NCBI RefSeq assembly: GCF_001953955.1
Contig: NZ_CP019300.1
Coordinates: forward strand, 1,240,001-1,304,000
Reading direction: 5' to 3'
DNA length: 64,000 nucleotides
From: Prevotella intermedia ATCC 25611 = DSM 20706
GTDB lineage: Bacteria; Bacteroidota; Bacteroidia; Bacteroidales; Bacteroidaceae
Below the pieces are notes generated by a model. It was not told the DNA's origin, searched no databases, and worked only from the letters and a program-made list of their open reading frames with translations. The position numbers and the translations under genes were made by a program. Shown one piece after another: positions 34,473 to 43,855 of this stretch; within the stretch, counting starts at the first letter, position 1; each line of letters begins with the position of its first letter.

Positions 34473-35585
34473 TTACAATTCTGTTTCTTTTAATTTTTCT
34501 GCGTTTTCTGCAACAATCAGTGCATCTATCATATCTTGGATTTCACCATTCATAAAACCAGGCAAATCGTGAGTCGTAAAACCTATGCGATGGTCGGTTA
34601 CTCGACCTTGTGGATAGTTGTAAGTACGAATTTTAGCTGAACGGTCTCCCGTAGAAACAAGACTCTTACGTCTGCTTGCAATGTCGTTTACATATTTTTG
34701 ATGCTCACGGTCATATATAAATGTACGCAATCTCGATAAAGCTCTTTCCTTATTCTTAGGTTGGTCGCGGGTTTCGGTACATTCTATTAGGATTTCTTCC
34801 ACCTCTCCTGTATTAGGATTTTTCCACGGATAGCGCAATCGAACGCCCGATTCCACCTTGTTCACATTTTGACCACCTGCACCGCTCGAACGGAAAGTAT
34901 CCCATTTTATGTCGCCTTCATTAATGTTTACTTCAAATTTATCGGCTTCCGGAAGTACGGCAACTGTCGCTGCCGACGTCTGCATACGACCTTGTGTATC
35001 GGTAGACGGAACACGTTGCACGCGGTGGACACCTGATTCGTATTTAAGAATGCCATATACGCCAGCACCTGCTACGGCAAAGTCTATTTCTTTAAAACCG
35101 CCAACAGTTCCTTCCGAAACCGATGTGATAGACAGTGTCCAACCTTTCTTGTCGCAGTAACGTTTATACATATTGAAAATATCGCCTGCAAATAATGCAG
35201 CTTCGTCGCCACCTGCTCCTGCTCTGATTTCCATTTGCACATTCTTGTCGTCTTCAGGGTCTTTAGGAACAAGTAAAAGCTTAATCTCTTCTTCAAGTTT
35301 TGGCTGCAACTCTTCATTCTCACTCAGTTCCAACCTTGCCATTTCTTTCATTTCAGGGTCGGTTTCATTGGTAAGAATATCTTTAGCTTCGTTTATTGTA
35401 GTAAGGCAATTTATATATCGTTTTCGAGCATTCATAATATCACCAAGGTCTTTATATTCCTTGGTGAGCTTGACATATCTTTGTTGATCGCTTATCACGT
35501 CTGGGTCGGTAATGAGCGTAGAAACCTCTTCGAAACGTGCTTCAAGTCCATCGAGCTTCTCTAATATACTATTCTTTTCGGGCAT
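34473..35585 (-). CDS. prfA: peptide chain release factor 1
   Basis: 370 aa. Terminates at UAA and UAG. GGQ motif in SSGAGGQNVNKVESGVRL (about residue 242) triggers peptide release. The codon-recognition site reads VQRVPSTDTQGR, a P-S-T form of the RF1 PxT motif, where E. coli has PAT. The N-terminal helical domain (1-110) is normal. Followed downstream by the 22-bp array and pyrF, preceded 20 bp upstream by purM. Confidence 0.97.
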   Translation of the reverse strand: MPEKNSILEKLDGLEARFEEVSTLITDPDVISDQQRYVKLTKEYKDLGDIMNARKRYINCLTTINEAKDILTNETDPEMKEMARLELSENEELQPKLEEEIKLLLVPKDPEDDKNVQMEIRAGAGGDEAALFAGDIFNMYKRYCDKKGWTLSITSVSEGTVGGFKEIDFAVAGAGVYGILKYESGVHRVQRVPSTDTQGRMQTSAATVAVLPEADKFEVNINEGDIKWDTFRSSGAGGQNVNKVESGVRLRYPWKNPNTGEVEEILIECTETRDQPKNKERALSRLRTFIYDREHQKYVNDIASRRKSLVSTGDRSAKIRTYNYPQGRVTDHRIGFTTHDLPGFMNGEIQDMIDALIVAENAEKLKETEL

Positions 35586-35605
35586 ATATTTATTTCTGTT
35601 GTTGT

Positions 35606-36769
35606 TTAATAATTAAATTCTCCAAATTCGCTTTTGATAGTTAAGCTCTTTTCGCCTTCTTCAATATGACCGATAACTTGTGCATCGATATTGAATTCCT
35701 TGCTAATAGCAATAATCGAGTTTGCCATTTCGGGGCAGACATAAACTTCCATTCTGTGTCCCATATTGAACACTTGATACATTTCTTTCCAATCCGTACC
35801 GCTACATTCCTTTATAGCTTTAAACAAAGGAGGAACTGGGAACATATTGTCTTTTACTACTTTACAATTATCATTTACAAAGTGCAATACCTTTGTTTGT
35901 GCTCCGCCCGTGCAATGTACCATTCCGTGTATTTCGCTACGATATTCATCGAGTATTCGCTTAATTACAGGGGCATAGGTGCGGGTAGGGGAGAGTACCA
36001 ACTCTCCTGCATTCAGAGGACTGCCTTCTACCGTATCGGTCAGTTTGTATTTGCCACTATAAACAAGTTCGTTGGGCACAGTGTGGTCGAAACTCTCTGG
36101 ATATTTTTCAGCTAAATACTTTGAAAAAACATCATGGCGCGCACTTGTAAGGCCATTGCTGCCCATTCCGCCATTGTACTTCTTTTCATAGGTTGATTGT
36201 CCTGTCGAACTTAAACCAACGATAACATCGCCAGGGCGAATATTCGCATTGTCAATAACGTCAGAGCGTTTCATTCTGCAAGTAACGGTGGAATCGACAA
36301 TGATAGTACGCACCAAGTCGCCAACATCTGCTGTTTCTCCACCAGTAGGATAAATGCCTATTCCCATCTCTCTCATTTCTGCCAGCAACTCATCAGTGCC
36401 GTTAATTATGGCAGATATAACTTCGCCTGGAACAAGCATCTTGTTGCGTCCGATAGTAGATGATACTAAAATATTGTCTACTGCACCAACACACAACAAA
36501 TCGTCGGTATTCATAACTATGGCGTCCTGTGCAATACCCTTCCATACACTTAAATCGCCAGTTTCTTTCCAGTACATATAAGCTAAGGAGGATTTTGTAC
36601 CTGCACCATCAGCATGCATTATATTGCAGTATTCCTCGCTACCTCCTAAGATGTCTGGAATGATTTTGCAAAAAGCCTGTGGGAAAATTCCCTTGTCTAT
36701 ATTCTTTATAGCGTTGTGTACATCTTCTTTGGCAGCACTAACGCCACGCATTGCATATCTGTTATTCAT
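35606..36769 (-). CDS. purM: phosphoribosylformylglycinamidine cyclo-ligase (AIR synthetase)
   Basis: 387 aa, some 40 residues longer than E. coli PurM but usual for Bacteroidetes. Fifth step of purine synthesis. MHADGAGTKSSLAYMYW binds phosphate; ATP-binding residues lie in AIVMNTDDLLCVGA; PTGGETADVGDLVRTI and LSSTGQSTYEKKYNGGMGSNG follow; VHCTGGAQTKVLHFV and FNMGHRMEV lie near the end. Next purine gene in the window is purC, 1.5 kb upstream in the same strand block. Confidence 0.95.
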   Translation of the reverse strand: MNNRYAMRGVSAAKEDVHNAIKNIDKGIFPQAFCKIIPDILGGSEEYCNIMHADGAGTKSSLAYMYWKETGDLSVWKGIAQDAIVMNTDDLLCVGAVDNILVSSTIGRNKMLVPGEVISAIINGTDELLAEMREMGIGIYPTGGETADVGDLVRTIIVDSTVTCRMKRSDVIDNANIRPGDVIVGLSSTGQSTYEKKYNGGMGSNGLTSARHDVFSKYLAEKYPESFDHTVPNELVYSGKYKLTDTVEGSPLNAGELVLSPTRTYAPVIKRILDEYRSEIHGMVHCTGGAQTKVLHFVNDNCKVVKDNMFPVPPLFKAIKECSGTDWKEMYQVFNMGHRMEVYVCPEMANSIIAISKEFNIDAQVIGHIEEGEKSLTIKSEFGEFNY

Positions 36770-36790
36770 TGTCTCGACTATATTTTCAGA

Positions 36791-37543
36791 TTATTTATCT
36801 TCTTTATCATTCCAAATATCCCAGCTTGCAAATGCTTGCAAAAGTAACATTTCCAATCCGTTCTTAACAACCGCACCATTCTCTTTGCCTTTTTCCATAA
36901 AGCGAGTTACGTTAGGATTGTAAAGCAAATCATATAAAAGTGTATGGCTATCCATGGCTTCGTATGGAAGTGGCAAACATTCCTCCACGTTTGGATACAT
37001 TCCTACAGGTGTGCAATTTACAATTACATTAAACTCTTTTATTATCTTGGGAGACAAATCATTATAGGTCAAGACGTCTATGTTTTTGCGTCTTGAAACA
37101 CATTTAGTCTCAATACCTAAAGATTTCAATCCATAGCATACAGCTTTAGAAGCACCACCTGTTCCTAATACAAGTGCTTTCTTATGATAGCGTTCCAATA
37201 AAGGCTCTATGCTTTTTGTGAAGCCTATAACATCGCTATTATAGCCTTTGAGATATGTTTTGTTGCCTATGTGTTCTATACGAATGACATTTACAGCACC
37301 GATAGCTTTTGCTTCAGGACTCAAAGCATCAAGATACTTAATAACTTGCTTTTTATAAGGTATGGTAACATTAAGTCCTTTCAATTCCGGATTCGTATCA
37401 ATAATCTCCAAAAGGCTTTCAATAGATGAAATTTCATAATTATTGTACTCGGCATCAATGCCTTCGTTTTGAAATTTCTCATTAAAATATCCTTTGGAAA
37501 AAGAATGCTCTAACGGATAACCTATCAATCCATATTTGTCCAT
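36791..37543 (-). CDS. aroE: shikimate dehydrogenase
   Basis: 250 aa, slightly short but complete. Reduces 3-dehydroshikimate to shikimate with NADPH. GYPLEHSFSKGYFN (substrate site), NVTIPYKKQVIKYLD (catalytic Lys), VLGTGGASKAVCYGL (nucleotide loop) and VNCTPVGMYPN. The C-terminal GLEMLLLQAFASWDIW is the last conserved helix. 13-bp gap from menG; aroE and menG together mark the aromatic/menaquinone theme of this block. Confidence 0.95.
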   Translation of the reverse strand: MDKYGLIGYPLEHSFSKGYFNEKFQNEGIDAEYNNYEISSIESLLEIIDTNPELKGLNVTIPYKKQVIKYLDALSPEAKAIGAVNVIRIEHIGNKTYLKGYNSDVIGFTKSIEPLLERYHKKALVLGTGGASKAVCYGLKSLGIETKCVSRRKNIDVLTYNDLSPKIIKEFNVIVNCTPVGMYPNVEECLPLPYEAMDSHTLLYDLLYNPNVTRFMEKGKENGAVVKNGLEMLLLQAFASWDIWNDKEDK

Positions 37544-37556
37544 AAGTAACTAAATT

Positions 37557-38291
37557 TTATTTTTCAGCAATATACATTGTGCAGATACCAAAAGTCAAAC
37601 GCTTAAAAGAGGTTTTAGCGAAACCAGCTTTCTGAAGAATTTTCATCATAGTTTCACCTTGTGGAAATGCAGCAATCGTTTTGTTCAAATAATCGTATGC
37701 GCTGCTATCTTTTGAAATCAAGCGTCCGTAAAATGGTAAAACCACCTTTGAATACACTTTAAAGAGTTGCTTCATAGGGAATGATATTGGTGTAGTGAGT
37801 TCTATAATACACAAATGCCCACCTTTCTTCAAAACCCTGTACATTTCTACAAGCCCTCTCTCAAGGTCTTGAAAATTACGAATGCCGAAAGCAGCTGTTA
37901 CCGCTTCGAATGTATCGGAAGGGAAAGTAAGATTTAAACAATCTTCTTTTTGAAATGATATAATGCCTTCCAGCCCTTCATTTTTTACCTTTTGTCGCCC
38001 AATTTCCATCATTCCTTCGGAAATATCAGCACCTATAAGTGTATCAGGTAAAAGCATTTTGGCTGACAAAATAGCAAAATCGCCAGTCCCCGTTGCAATG
38101 TCAAGTATTGTTTTGGGCTTAAACGGTGAAAGTTGCTTTATAGCTTTCTTGCGCCAACTTTTGTCTATATTCCATGACAGCCTGTGATTTAAGGTGTCGT
38201 AGGTTGGGGCTATGTTGTCAAACATTTCCTCAACCACTTTCCCTTTTTCGTCCGTGCTGTTATAGGGCTTTATTTTTTCTTGATTATACAC
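37557..38291 (-). CDS. menG: demethylmenaquinone methyltransferase (UbiE/MenG)
   Basis: 244 aa. SAM-dependent last step of menaquinone synthesis. [20 protein letters not shown] is the family N-terminal motif; [13 protein letters not shown] (about 62-74) is SAM motif [18 protein letters not shown] is the second family signature. Bacteroidales use menaquinone in their anaerobic fumarate-reducing chain, so MenG is a better name than UbiE. Confidence 0.94.
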   Translation of the reverse strand: MYNQEKIKPYNSTDEKGKVVEEMFDNIAPTYDTLNHRLSWNIDKSWRKKAIKQLSPFKPKTILDIATGTGDFAILSAKMLLPDTLIGADISEGMMEIGRQKVKNEGLEGIISFQKEDCLNLTFPSDTFEAVTAAFGIRNFQDLERGLVEMYRVLKKGGHLCIIELTTPISFPMKQLFKVYSKVVLPFYGRLISKDSSAYDYLNKTIAAFPQGETMMKILQKAGFAKTSFKRLTFGICTMYIAEK

Positions 38292-38334
38292 TTTGATGCC
38301 GATTGGTTTCTTGCGACTATTATCTTGAAGCCTT

Positions 38335-39285
38335 TTATTTTCTTGAAGCCAAATACTGGCTTACATTCTTTTCAATGCGTCCTGCCAAGTCAATTTCGTT
38401 ATCAACTTTTACAAACGTTTCTCCTATGATATGCTCATAGAGCTCAATGTATCTGTCGCCTACGCTTGCTGCATACTCATCAGTTATTTCGGGCATAGTC
38501 TGTCCTGGCTCGTTCATAAAGTTGTGTTCTATCAGCCATTGGCGAACAAACTCCTTTGAAAGCTGTTTTTGTGGTTCGCCTTTTGCCAGCTTCTCTTCAT
38601 AGCCGTCAGCATAGAAGTAGCGACTTGAGTCTGGCGTATGTATTTCGTCTATTAGGTAGCATTTGCCATCACGCTTACCAAATTCATACTTGGTATCAAC
38701 AAGAATAAGTCCTTTTTGAGCGGCAATTTCCTGTCCGCGTGCAAAAAGTTTTCTTGTCCAATCTTCAATCGTATTGTAATCTTCTTCTGAAACGATACCT
38801 TGCTTGATGATTTCTTCTTTAGAAATGTTCATATCGTGGCCTTCGTCAGCCTTGGTGGTTGGCGTGATGATAGGCTCGGGGAAGCGTTCGTTTTCTTTCA
38901 TTCCATTTGGAAGTTTCACACCACAAAGTTCTCTGCAGCCAGCTTTATATTCTCTCCAAGCCGAACCTGTAAGAATAGAACGGATAATCATCTCCACCTT
39001 AAAGCCTTCGCACTTCAATCCCACTGTAACCATTGGGTCTGGAGTCGCCAATTTCCAGTTAGGGCAAATGTCTGAAGTAAGGTCTAAAAACTTTGAAGCT
39101 ATCTGGTTTAAAACCTGTCCTTTGAAAGGAATACCTTTAGGCAAAACTACATCGAAGGCTGAAATACGGTCGGTTGCGACCATTACTATTAAATCATCGT
39201 TAATATCGTAGACATCACGAACTTTTCCGTGATAAACATTTCTTTGTCCTTCGAACTTAAAATCGGTTTTAGTCAATGCATTCAT
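38335..39285 (-). CDS. purC: phosphoribosylaminoimidazole-succinocarboxamide synthase
   Basis: 316 aa from ATG 39285; 23 more codons are open upstream, but they overlap the phoH stop and look non-coding, while [11 protein letters not shown] starts a normal Pur[10 protein letters not shown] (about 19-27) is the nucleotide-binding loop, [14 protein letters not shown] and SAWREYKAG follow, and LVDTKYEFG with [10 protein letters not shown] closes the active site. It is the longer SAICAR synthetase form with a C-terminal extension. Starts 13 bp after phoH. Confidence 0.95.
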   Translation of the reverse strand: MNALTKTDFKFEGQRNVYHGKVRDVYDINDDLIVMVATDRISAFDVVLPKGIPFKGQVLNQIASKFLDLTSDICPNWKLATPDPMVTVGLKCEGFKVEMIIRSILTGSAWREYKAGCRELCGVKLPNGMKENERFPEPIITPTTKADEGHDMNISKEEIIKQGIVSEEDYNTIEDWTRKLFARGQEIAAQKGLILVDTKYEFGKRDGKCYLIDEIHTPDSSRYFYADGYEEKLAKGEPQKQLSKEFVRQWLIEHNFMNEPGQTMPEITDEYAASVGDRYIELYEHIIGETFVKVDNEIDLAGRIEKNVSQYLASRK

Positions 39286-39298
39286 AATTTTTATTGTT

Positions 39299-40258
39299 TT
39301 ATGGAGTAGTTTTACTTTTCTTTGTTTTATCGTATGTATCGTAAGCAGTAACAATTCTCGTTACAAGCTTATGTCTTACAATATCTTTTTGGTCGAGCTT
39401 CACAACAGCTATTCCTTCTGTTCCAGAAAGTATTTCTATTGCTTCTTTCAGTCCGCTTTTCTGATTGTAGGGGAGGTCTATCTGTGTTAAATCGCCTGTT
39501 ATTATCATCTTCGAGTTCATTCCCAATCGTGTAAGAAACATTCTGATTTGGGCTGTCGATGTGTTTTGGGCTTCATCAAGTATGACAATGGCATCGTTCA
39601 ACGTTCTTCCTCGCATAAATGCAAGCGGAGCTATTTGTATGACGTGCTTGTCCATCATATCTTGAAGTTTAACTGCAGGAATCATATCTTCAAGCGAATC
39701 ATACAAAGGTTGCAGATAGGGGTCTATCTTTTCTTTCATGTCGCCAGGCAGAAAGCCTAATTTTTCTCCAGCTTCGACCGCAGGGCGAGAGAGAATAATT
39801 TTCTTAACCTCTTTTGCTTTCAATGCTTTTACAGCAAGTGCAATACTCAAATAGGTTTTACCTGTACCTGCCGGACCTACCGCAAACACCATATCGTTCT
39901 TGTTGAAGGCATCAACCAATAGTTGCTGATTGTGAGAGCGACTTTTTATAGGCTTTCCCGAAACAGAGTAAACCAATACTCCTTTGCCTGCATCTGTTTT
40001 GGTTTGTCTTCCGTTTACAATGTCAAGAATATCTTCTTCGCTTATAACATTATACTTTAAAATATGTTTGCGCATATTCTCAACATCTTCTTCTAATTTT
40101 GTCATCTGCTCTTCGTCGCCCAATACCTTTATTACATTGTCGCGAGCAACGACTCTCACTTTTGGGAAGAGAGATTTTATCATTTGCAGATGTATATTAC
40201 CAACGCCATAGAACACTACGGGGTCAATATCATCAAGAACAATATGTTTTTCTATCAA
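39299..40258 (-). CDS. phoH: PhoH-family ATPase
   Basis: 319 aa. The start is the TTG at 40256-40258: the upstream frame meets a stop two codons earlier and no ATG occurs before residue 27, so TTG decides the start. N-terminal KH-like RNA-binding segment ([17 protein letters not shown]), then a P-loop ATPase: [16 protein letters not shown] (about 129) and [10 protein letters not shown] (Walker B). [17 protein letters not shown] is the PhoH signature. In bacteria it is associated with YbeY and rRNA quality control. First gene of the long minus-strand block, with its own promoter. Confidence 0.94.
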   Translation of the reverse strand: MIEKHIVLDDIDPVVFYGVGNIHLQMIKSLFPKVRVVARDNVIKVLGDEEQMTKLEEDVENMRKHILKYNVISEEDILDIVNGRQTKTDAGKGVLVYSVSGKPIKSRSHNQQLLVDAFNKNDMVFAVGPAGTGKTYLSIALAVKALKAKEVKKIILSRPAVEAGEKLGFLPGDMKEKIDPYLQPLYDSLEDMIPAVKLQDMMDKHVIQIAPLAFMRGRTLNDAIVILDEAQNTSTAQIRMFLTRLGMNSKMIITGDLTQIDLPYNQKSGLKEAIEILSGTEGIAVVKLDQKDIVRHKLVTRIVTAYDTYDKTKKSKTTP

Positions 40259-40285
40259 TTTCTTTCACCTATTTTAATACTGCTG

Positions 40286-40316
40286 CAAAGTTAATATAAA
40301 AACGTGAACCACGCAA
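40286..40316 (-). promoter_or_regulatory. promoter of phoH and the following minus-strand block
   Basis: Minus strand: TTG (40314-40316), 20-bp spacer, TAACTTTG (40286-40293). Start near 40279 gives a ~20-nt leader before the TTG start codon. Confidence 0.65.
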
Positions 40317-40358
40317 ATAAATATCAAATCTTGTAAGTCGATTTAATCAAAAAATTAC

Positions 40359-40366
40359 TACCTTTG
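40359..40366 (+). promoter_or_regulatory. -7 element of mtgA; near-leaderless transcript
   Basis: TACCTTTG ends 9 bp before ATG 40376, so the mRNA should begin within a few bases of the start codon. A TTG at 40331-40333 is 25 bp upstream, slightly too far for a good -33. Confidence 0.6.
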
Positions 40367-40375
40367 TACTTCGGT

Positions 40376-41065
40376 ATGGTAAAGAAAGTAATTAAGTTTG
40401 TTAAATGGATAGCAGCAATGTTGTTTGCTTCTACTATATTGGGTGTGGTGGCTTATCGCTTCATACCCGTTTATTTTACGCCCCTGATGTTTTCTCGCTG
40501 CTTCGAACAGATAATGAATGGTGAGAAAATAAAGTTGTACCACGATTGGATTTCTTTAGAAGAAATGCCAAAATCAATGCCTGTTGCTGTGATAGCAAGC
40601 GAAGACCAGCGTTTTCTCAGCCACCACGGATTCGACTATAAAGCGATAGAACAAGCTGCTAAAGAACACCTAAACGGTGGGAAGAAGCTGCGAGGAGGTT
40701 CTACCATATCGCAACAAACCGCCAAAAATGTATTTCTATGGCAGGGACGTTCTTGGGTGCGCAAAGGTTTAGAAGCCTATTTTACTTTTCTTATTGAGTT
40801 GTTCTGGAGCAAGGAACGCATCATGGAAGTTTACCTGAACTCCATAGAAATGGGCGATGGCATTTACGGCGTGCAGGCTTGTGCGGAGAGAAACTTCGAT
40901 GTAGACGCCAAAAATCTGACTCGGTCGGACTGCGCCTTAATTGCTGCAACGCTGCCCAACCCTCGAAGATTCTCATCGAAATCGCCAGGACCGTATATGC
41001 GGAAGCGTTTAAAGCAAATAGAAGTCCAGATGAAACACATACCTGCATTCCCATTAAACAAGTAA
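40376..41065 (+). CDS. mtgA: monofunctional peptidoglycan glycosyltransferase
   Basis: 229 aa from ATG 40376; the open frame upstream overlaps the promoter. One transmembrane helix (VKWIAAMLFASTILGVVAYRF). GT51 motifs: ASEDQRFLSHHGFDYKAI with the catalytic Glu, RGGSTISQQTAKNVFLW and LNSIEMGDGIYGVQ. Polymerises glycan strands from lipid II without cross-linking; complements PBP1A found elsewhere in the window. The helicase gene follows 22 bp later, probably on the same transcript. Confidence 0.95.
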   Translation: MVKKVIKFVKWIAAMLFASTILGVVAYRFIPVYFTPLMFSRCFEQIMNGEKIKLYHDWISLEEMPKSMPVAVIASEDQRFLSHHGFDYKAIEQAAKEHLNGGKKLRGGSTISQQTAKNVFLWQGRSWVRKGLEAYFTFLIELFWSKERIMEVYLNSIEMGDGIYGVQACAERNFDVDAKNLTRSDCALIAATLPNPRRFSSKSPGPYMRKRLKQIEVQMKHIPAFPLNK

Positions 41066-41087
41066 GAAAGGATTATAGATTATTGCA

Positions 41088-43523
41088 ATGCAAGAGAATA
41101 CGGAAGAAAAGATAGAAGAACTGTTGTCGCAACTAAACGAGAACCAGCGCGAGGCAGTGGAATATTGCAACGGTGCATCGTTGGTTGTTGCAGGGGCAGG
41201 GTCTGGAAAGACGCGCGTTCTTACCTACAAGATTGCTTATTTAATAATGTATGGCGTTTTACCCTACCGCATTCTTGCGCTTACCTTTACCAATAAAGCT
41301 GCCCGCGAAATGAAGAGTCGTATCGGCTCGTTGGTCGACTATGAGAAGGCAAACCAACTGTATATGGGCACGTTCCACTCGGTTTTCTCTCGCATTCTCA
41401 GGGCAGAAGCACAGCATATAGGCTACAACAGCAATTTTACCATTTACGATGAAAACGACTCTCGCTCGCTTTTAAAATCCATTATCAAGACATTGGGCTT
41501 AGATGATAAGAAATATAAGCCTGCCACGGTGCACAACATCATCTCAATGGCGAAGAACCAGCTTATCACGGCAGATGCCTATGCCAACGACAAAGCTATC
41601 TGGGACCGTGATAGAAATATGAAACTGCCTGCCATTTCGCAAATATACACATCCTATCAGGCACGTTGCCGCCAGGCAAATGCAATGGATTTCGACGATT
41701 TGTTGGTGAATACGTTCCGCTTGTTCAACGATAATGCCGACATCTGCAATAAATATGCAGAACGCTTCCAGTACATTCTTGTCGATGAGTATCAAGATAC
41801 GAACTATGTACAGGTGGCTATTGTGAAACTCTTGGCTGCACAACATCAGCGTGTTTGTGTGGTAGGCGACGACTATCAGAGCATTTATTCGTTCCGTGGA
41901 GCTAATATCGATAACATTCTCGACTTTCAAAACAAGTTCGACGATGTGCGAGTTTTCAAATTGGAACGAAACTATCGGTCTACGCAAAAGATAGTGGAAG
42001 CTGCCAATTCGCTTATGAAACACAACGCCCAACAGATACCGAAAGAAGTCTATTCGGAAGAAAACGAAGGAGCAAAAATAAGCTATCGACCCTGTTACAG
42101 CGACAAGGAAGAAGCTATGGTCGTTGTGAAGGAAATAAGCAAACTGAAGCGTTCGCAATCGTTTGAATATGATAGCTTTGCCATTCTTTATAGAACCAAT
42201 GCTCAAAGTCGTAGTTTCGAGGACGAGCTGCGCAAGGCTTTAATTCCTTACAAGATATATGGCGGACTTTCGTTCTATCAGCGCAAGGAGATAAAAGACA
42301 TTATAGCCTACTTCCGTTTGGTGGCTAATCCGAACGATGAGGAGGCTTTCAAACGCATCATAAATTACCCTGCACGTGGAATTGGCAATGCAACATTGCA
42401 GAAAATCATAGACTGTGCAAACAAGAATGAGGCAAGTTTGTGGGACGTAGTGGGCGATGTGCAGCATTACGGATTAGATGTGAATAAAGGAACGGCGACG
42501 AAACTAACTGATTTTGTAGAATTAATCAACGACTTTATTCGCCGGTTGGCTATGTCAGATGCCTATACCTTGGGTTCAGAAATTATAAGAGAAAGCGGTA
42601 TTTCTGCCGATTTGGCACAGGGAACAATGCCAGAAGACGTGTCGCGACGCGAAAACTTGGAGGAACTTCTTGCAGGAATACAAGCATTTGTGGAGGACAG
42701 AAGGGAGGAAGGGCGTGAAGAAGAAACCTTCTTGACCGACTTTTTGCAGGAAGTGGCACTCTATTCTGACCTTGACAAGAAGGACGACGACAGCCCCAAA
42801 GTGTCGCTTATGACCATTCACTCTGCAAAAGGATTGGAATTTCCCGTAGTGTTTGTTGTTGGTTTAGAGGAAAACATCTTCCCCAATGCAATGGCTGCAA
42901 GCTCTCGTCGTGAGATAGAAGAAGAACGCCGACTGCTTTATGTTGCCATTACACGTGCCGAACGTTTTTGCTTTCTTACCAATGCGAAGAACCGTTACCA
43001 CTTCGGAACGATACAGTTTAACAATCCGAGCCGTTTCCTGAAAGATATTGACGACGCTTATATAGAAACCGAAAGCGGACCATCGGTAGGCGGAGGTGGT
43101 AGAATGCCTTGGGATAAGCCCTATACAGACAGCCGTTGGCAGAACTCAAACCCTGTTGCAAGTCAGTTTAAGGCTGACCCTAAGCCCAAGATTACTGCAC
43201 GCAAAATGCCCGAACGCGCCGTAGACCCTCTGTCGGAACGCACCAAGCAGCGACTGATGAGCGAAGGGGGAAACTTCAAAAGATTGTCGGCAGCAATTTC
43301 AAATGGTGGCAGACAATATGCAACAACTTCTCAGACAACCGCTTCAAACACTATTGCAGGGAATGGACTTACAGTTGGAGCAACTATTGAGCACCAACGT
43401 TTCGGTATAGGCGTGGTAGAAGCGATAGAGGGAACAGGAGAAAATGCAAAAGCAACCGTAGCGTTCCGCAATGCAGGAACGAAACAATTGCTTCTAAAGT
43501 TTGCTAAATATAAAGTATTGTAG
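41088..43523 (+). CDS. UvrD/PcrA-type ATP-dependent DNA helicase
   Basis: 811 aa. Superfamily 1A helicase with motifs in order: VVAGAGSGKTRVLTYKI (Ia/Walker A, about 33), TFTNKAAREMKSRI, MGTFHSVFSRILR, ILVDEYQDTNYVQV (DExx), GDDYQSIYSFRGANI, RNYRST, LMTIHSAKGLEFPVVFVVG and YVAITRAERFC. The C-terminal ~75 residues form the usual UvrD/PcrA Tudor-like tail (IEHQRFGIGVVEAIEG). Acts in nucleotide excision repair and removal of stalled complexes. Its gene ends 113 bp before repeat copy B. Confidence 0.95.
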   Translation: MQENTEEKIEELLSQLNENQREAVEYCNGASLVVAGAGSGKTRVLTYKIAYLIMYGVLPYRILALTFTNKAAREMKSRIGSLVDYEKANQLYMGTFHSVFSRILRAEAQHIGYNSNFTIYDENDSRSLLKSIIKTLGLDDKKYKPATVHNIISMAKNQLITADAYANDKAIWDRDRNMKLPAISQIYTSYQARCRQANAMDFDDLLVNTFRLFNDNADICNKYAERFQYILVDEYQDTNYVQVAIVKLLAAQHQRVCVVGDDYQSIYSFRGANIDNILDFQNKFDDVRVFKLERNYRSTQKIVEAANSLMKHNAQQIPKEVYSEENEGAKISYRPCYSDKEEAMVVVKEISKLKRSQSFEYDSFAILYRTNAQSRSFEDELRKALIPYKIYGGLSFYQRKEIKDIIAYFRLVANPNDEEAFKRIINYPARGIGNATLQKIIDCANKNEASLWDVVGDVQHYGLDVNKGTATKLTDFVELINDFIRRLAMSDAYTLGSEIIRESGISADLAQGTMPEDVSRRENLEELLAGIQAFVEDRREEGREEETFLTDFLQEVALYSDLDKKDDDSPKVSLMTIHSAKGLEFPVVFVVGLEENIFPNAMAASSRREIEEERRLLYVAITRAERFCFLTNAKNRYHFGTIQFNNPSRFLKDIDDAYIETESGPSVGGGGRMPWDKPYTDSRWQNSNPVASQFKADPKPKITARKMPERAVDPLSERTKQRLMSEGGNFKRLSAAISNGGRQYATTSQTTASNTIAGNGLTVGATIEHQRFGIGVVEAIEGTGENAKATVAFRNAGTKQLLLKFAKYKVL

Positions 43524-43635
43524 GTAGATTCTAAAAATACTTTTGAAGGTTTTTAGCTTTTCTGTAAAGCGTTTTAGGTCAGTAAAAACATAACGGCTAA
43601 AACTTACCTTAATAACGAAAAGAAAGCGATAAAAC

Positions 43636-43826
43636 TGTAAATATTTTTCACAAGCATAGCTATTGTGTAACTATCTTGTTATCAGTGTTTTGCAAAAGCT
43701 ATTGTTTTGCATTCCAAAAGCGGCTGTTTTGCATGGTAAAAGCGTAGGTTTTGCGTTGCAAAACAGTCGCTTTCGCAATGCCAAAACGCAATTACTACTT
43801 TTTAAAGAAATAATCTTTACAAAACA
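43636..43826 (+). repeat. dispersed intergenic repeat, copy B (~191 bp)
   Basis: Same layout as copy A: TGTAAATATTTTTCACAAGC at the start, CCAAAAGCGGCTGTTTTGCA, GCGTAGGTTTTGCG and AAAACAGTCGCTTTCGCAA in the middle, ATAATCTTTACAAAA at the end. It lies between the convergent 3' ends of the helicase and the AddB-like gene. The 332-bp gap 43524-43855 holds nothing else I recognise. Confidence 0.85.
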
Positions 43827-43855
43827 GAAGGTGTTTTCAGCAACAACTTTAAGCG

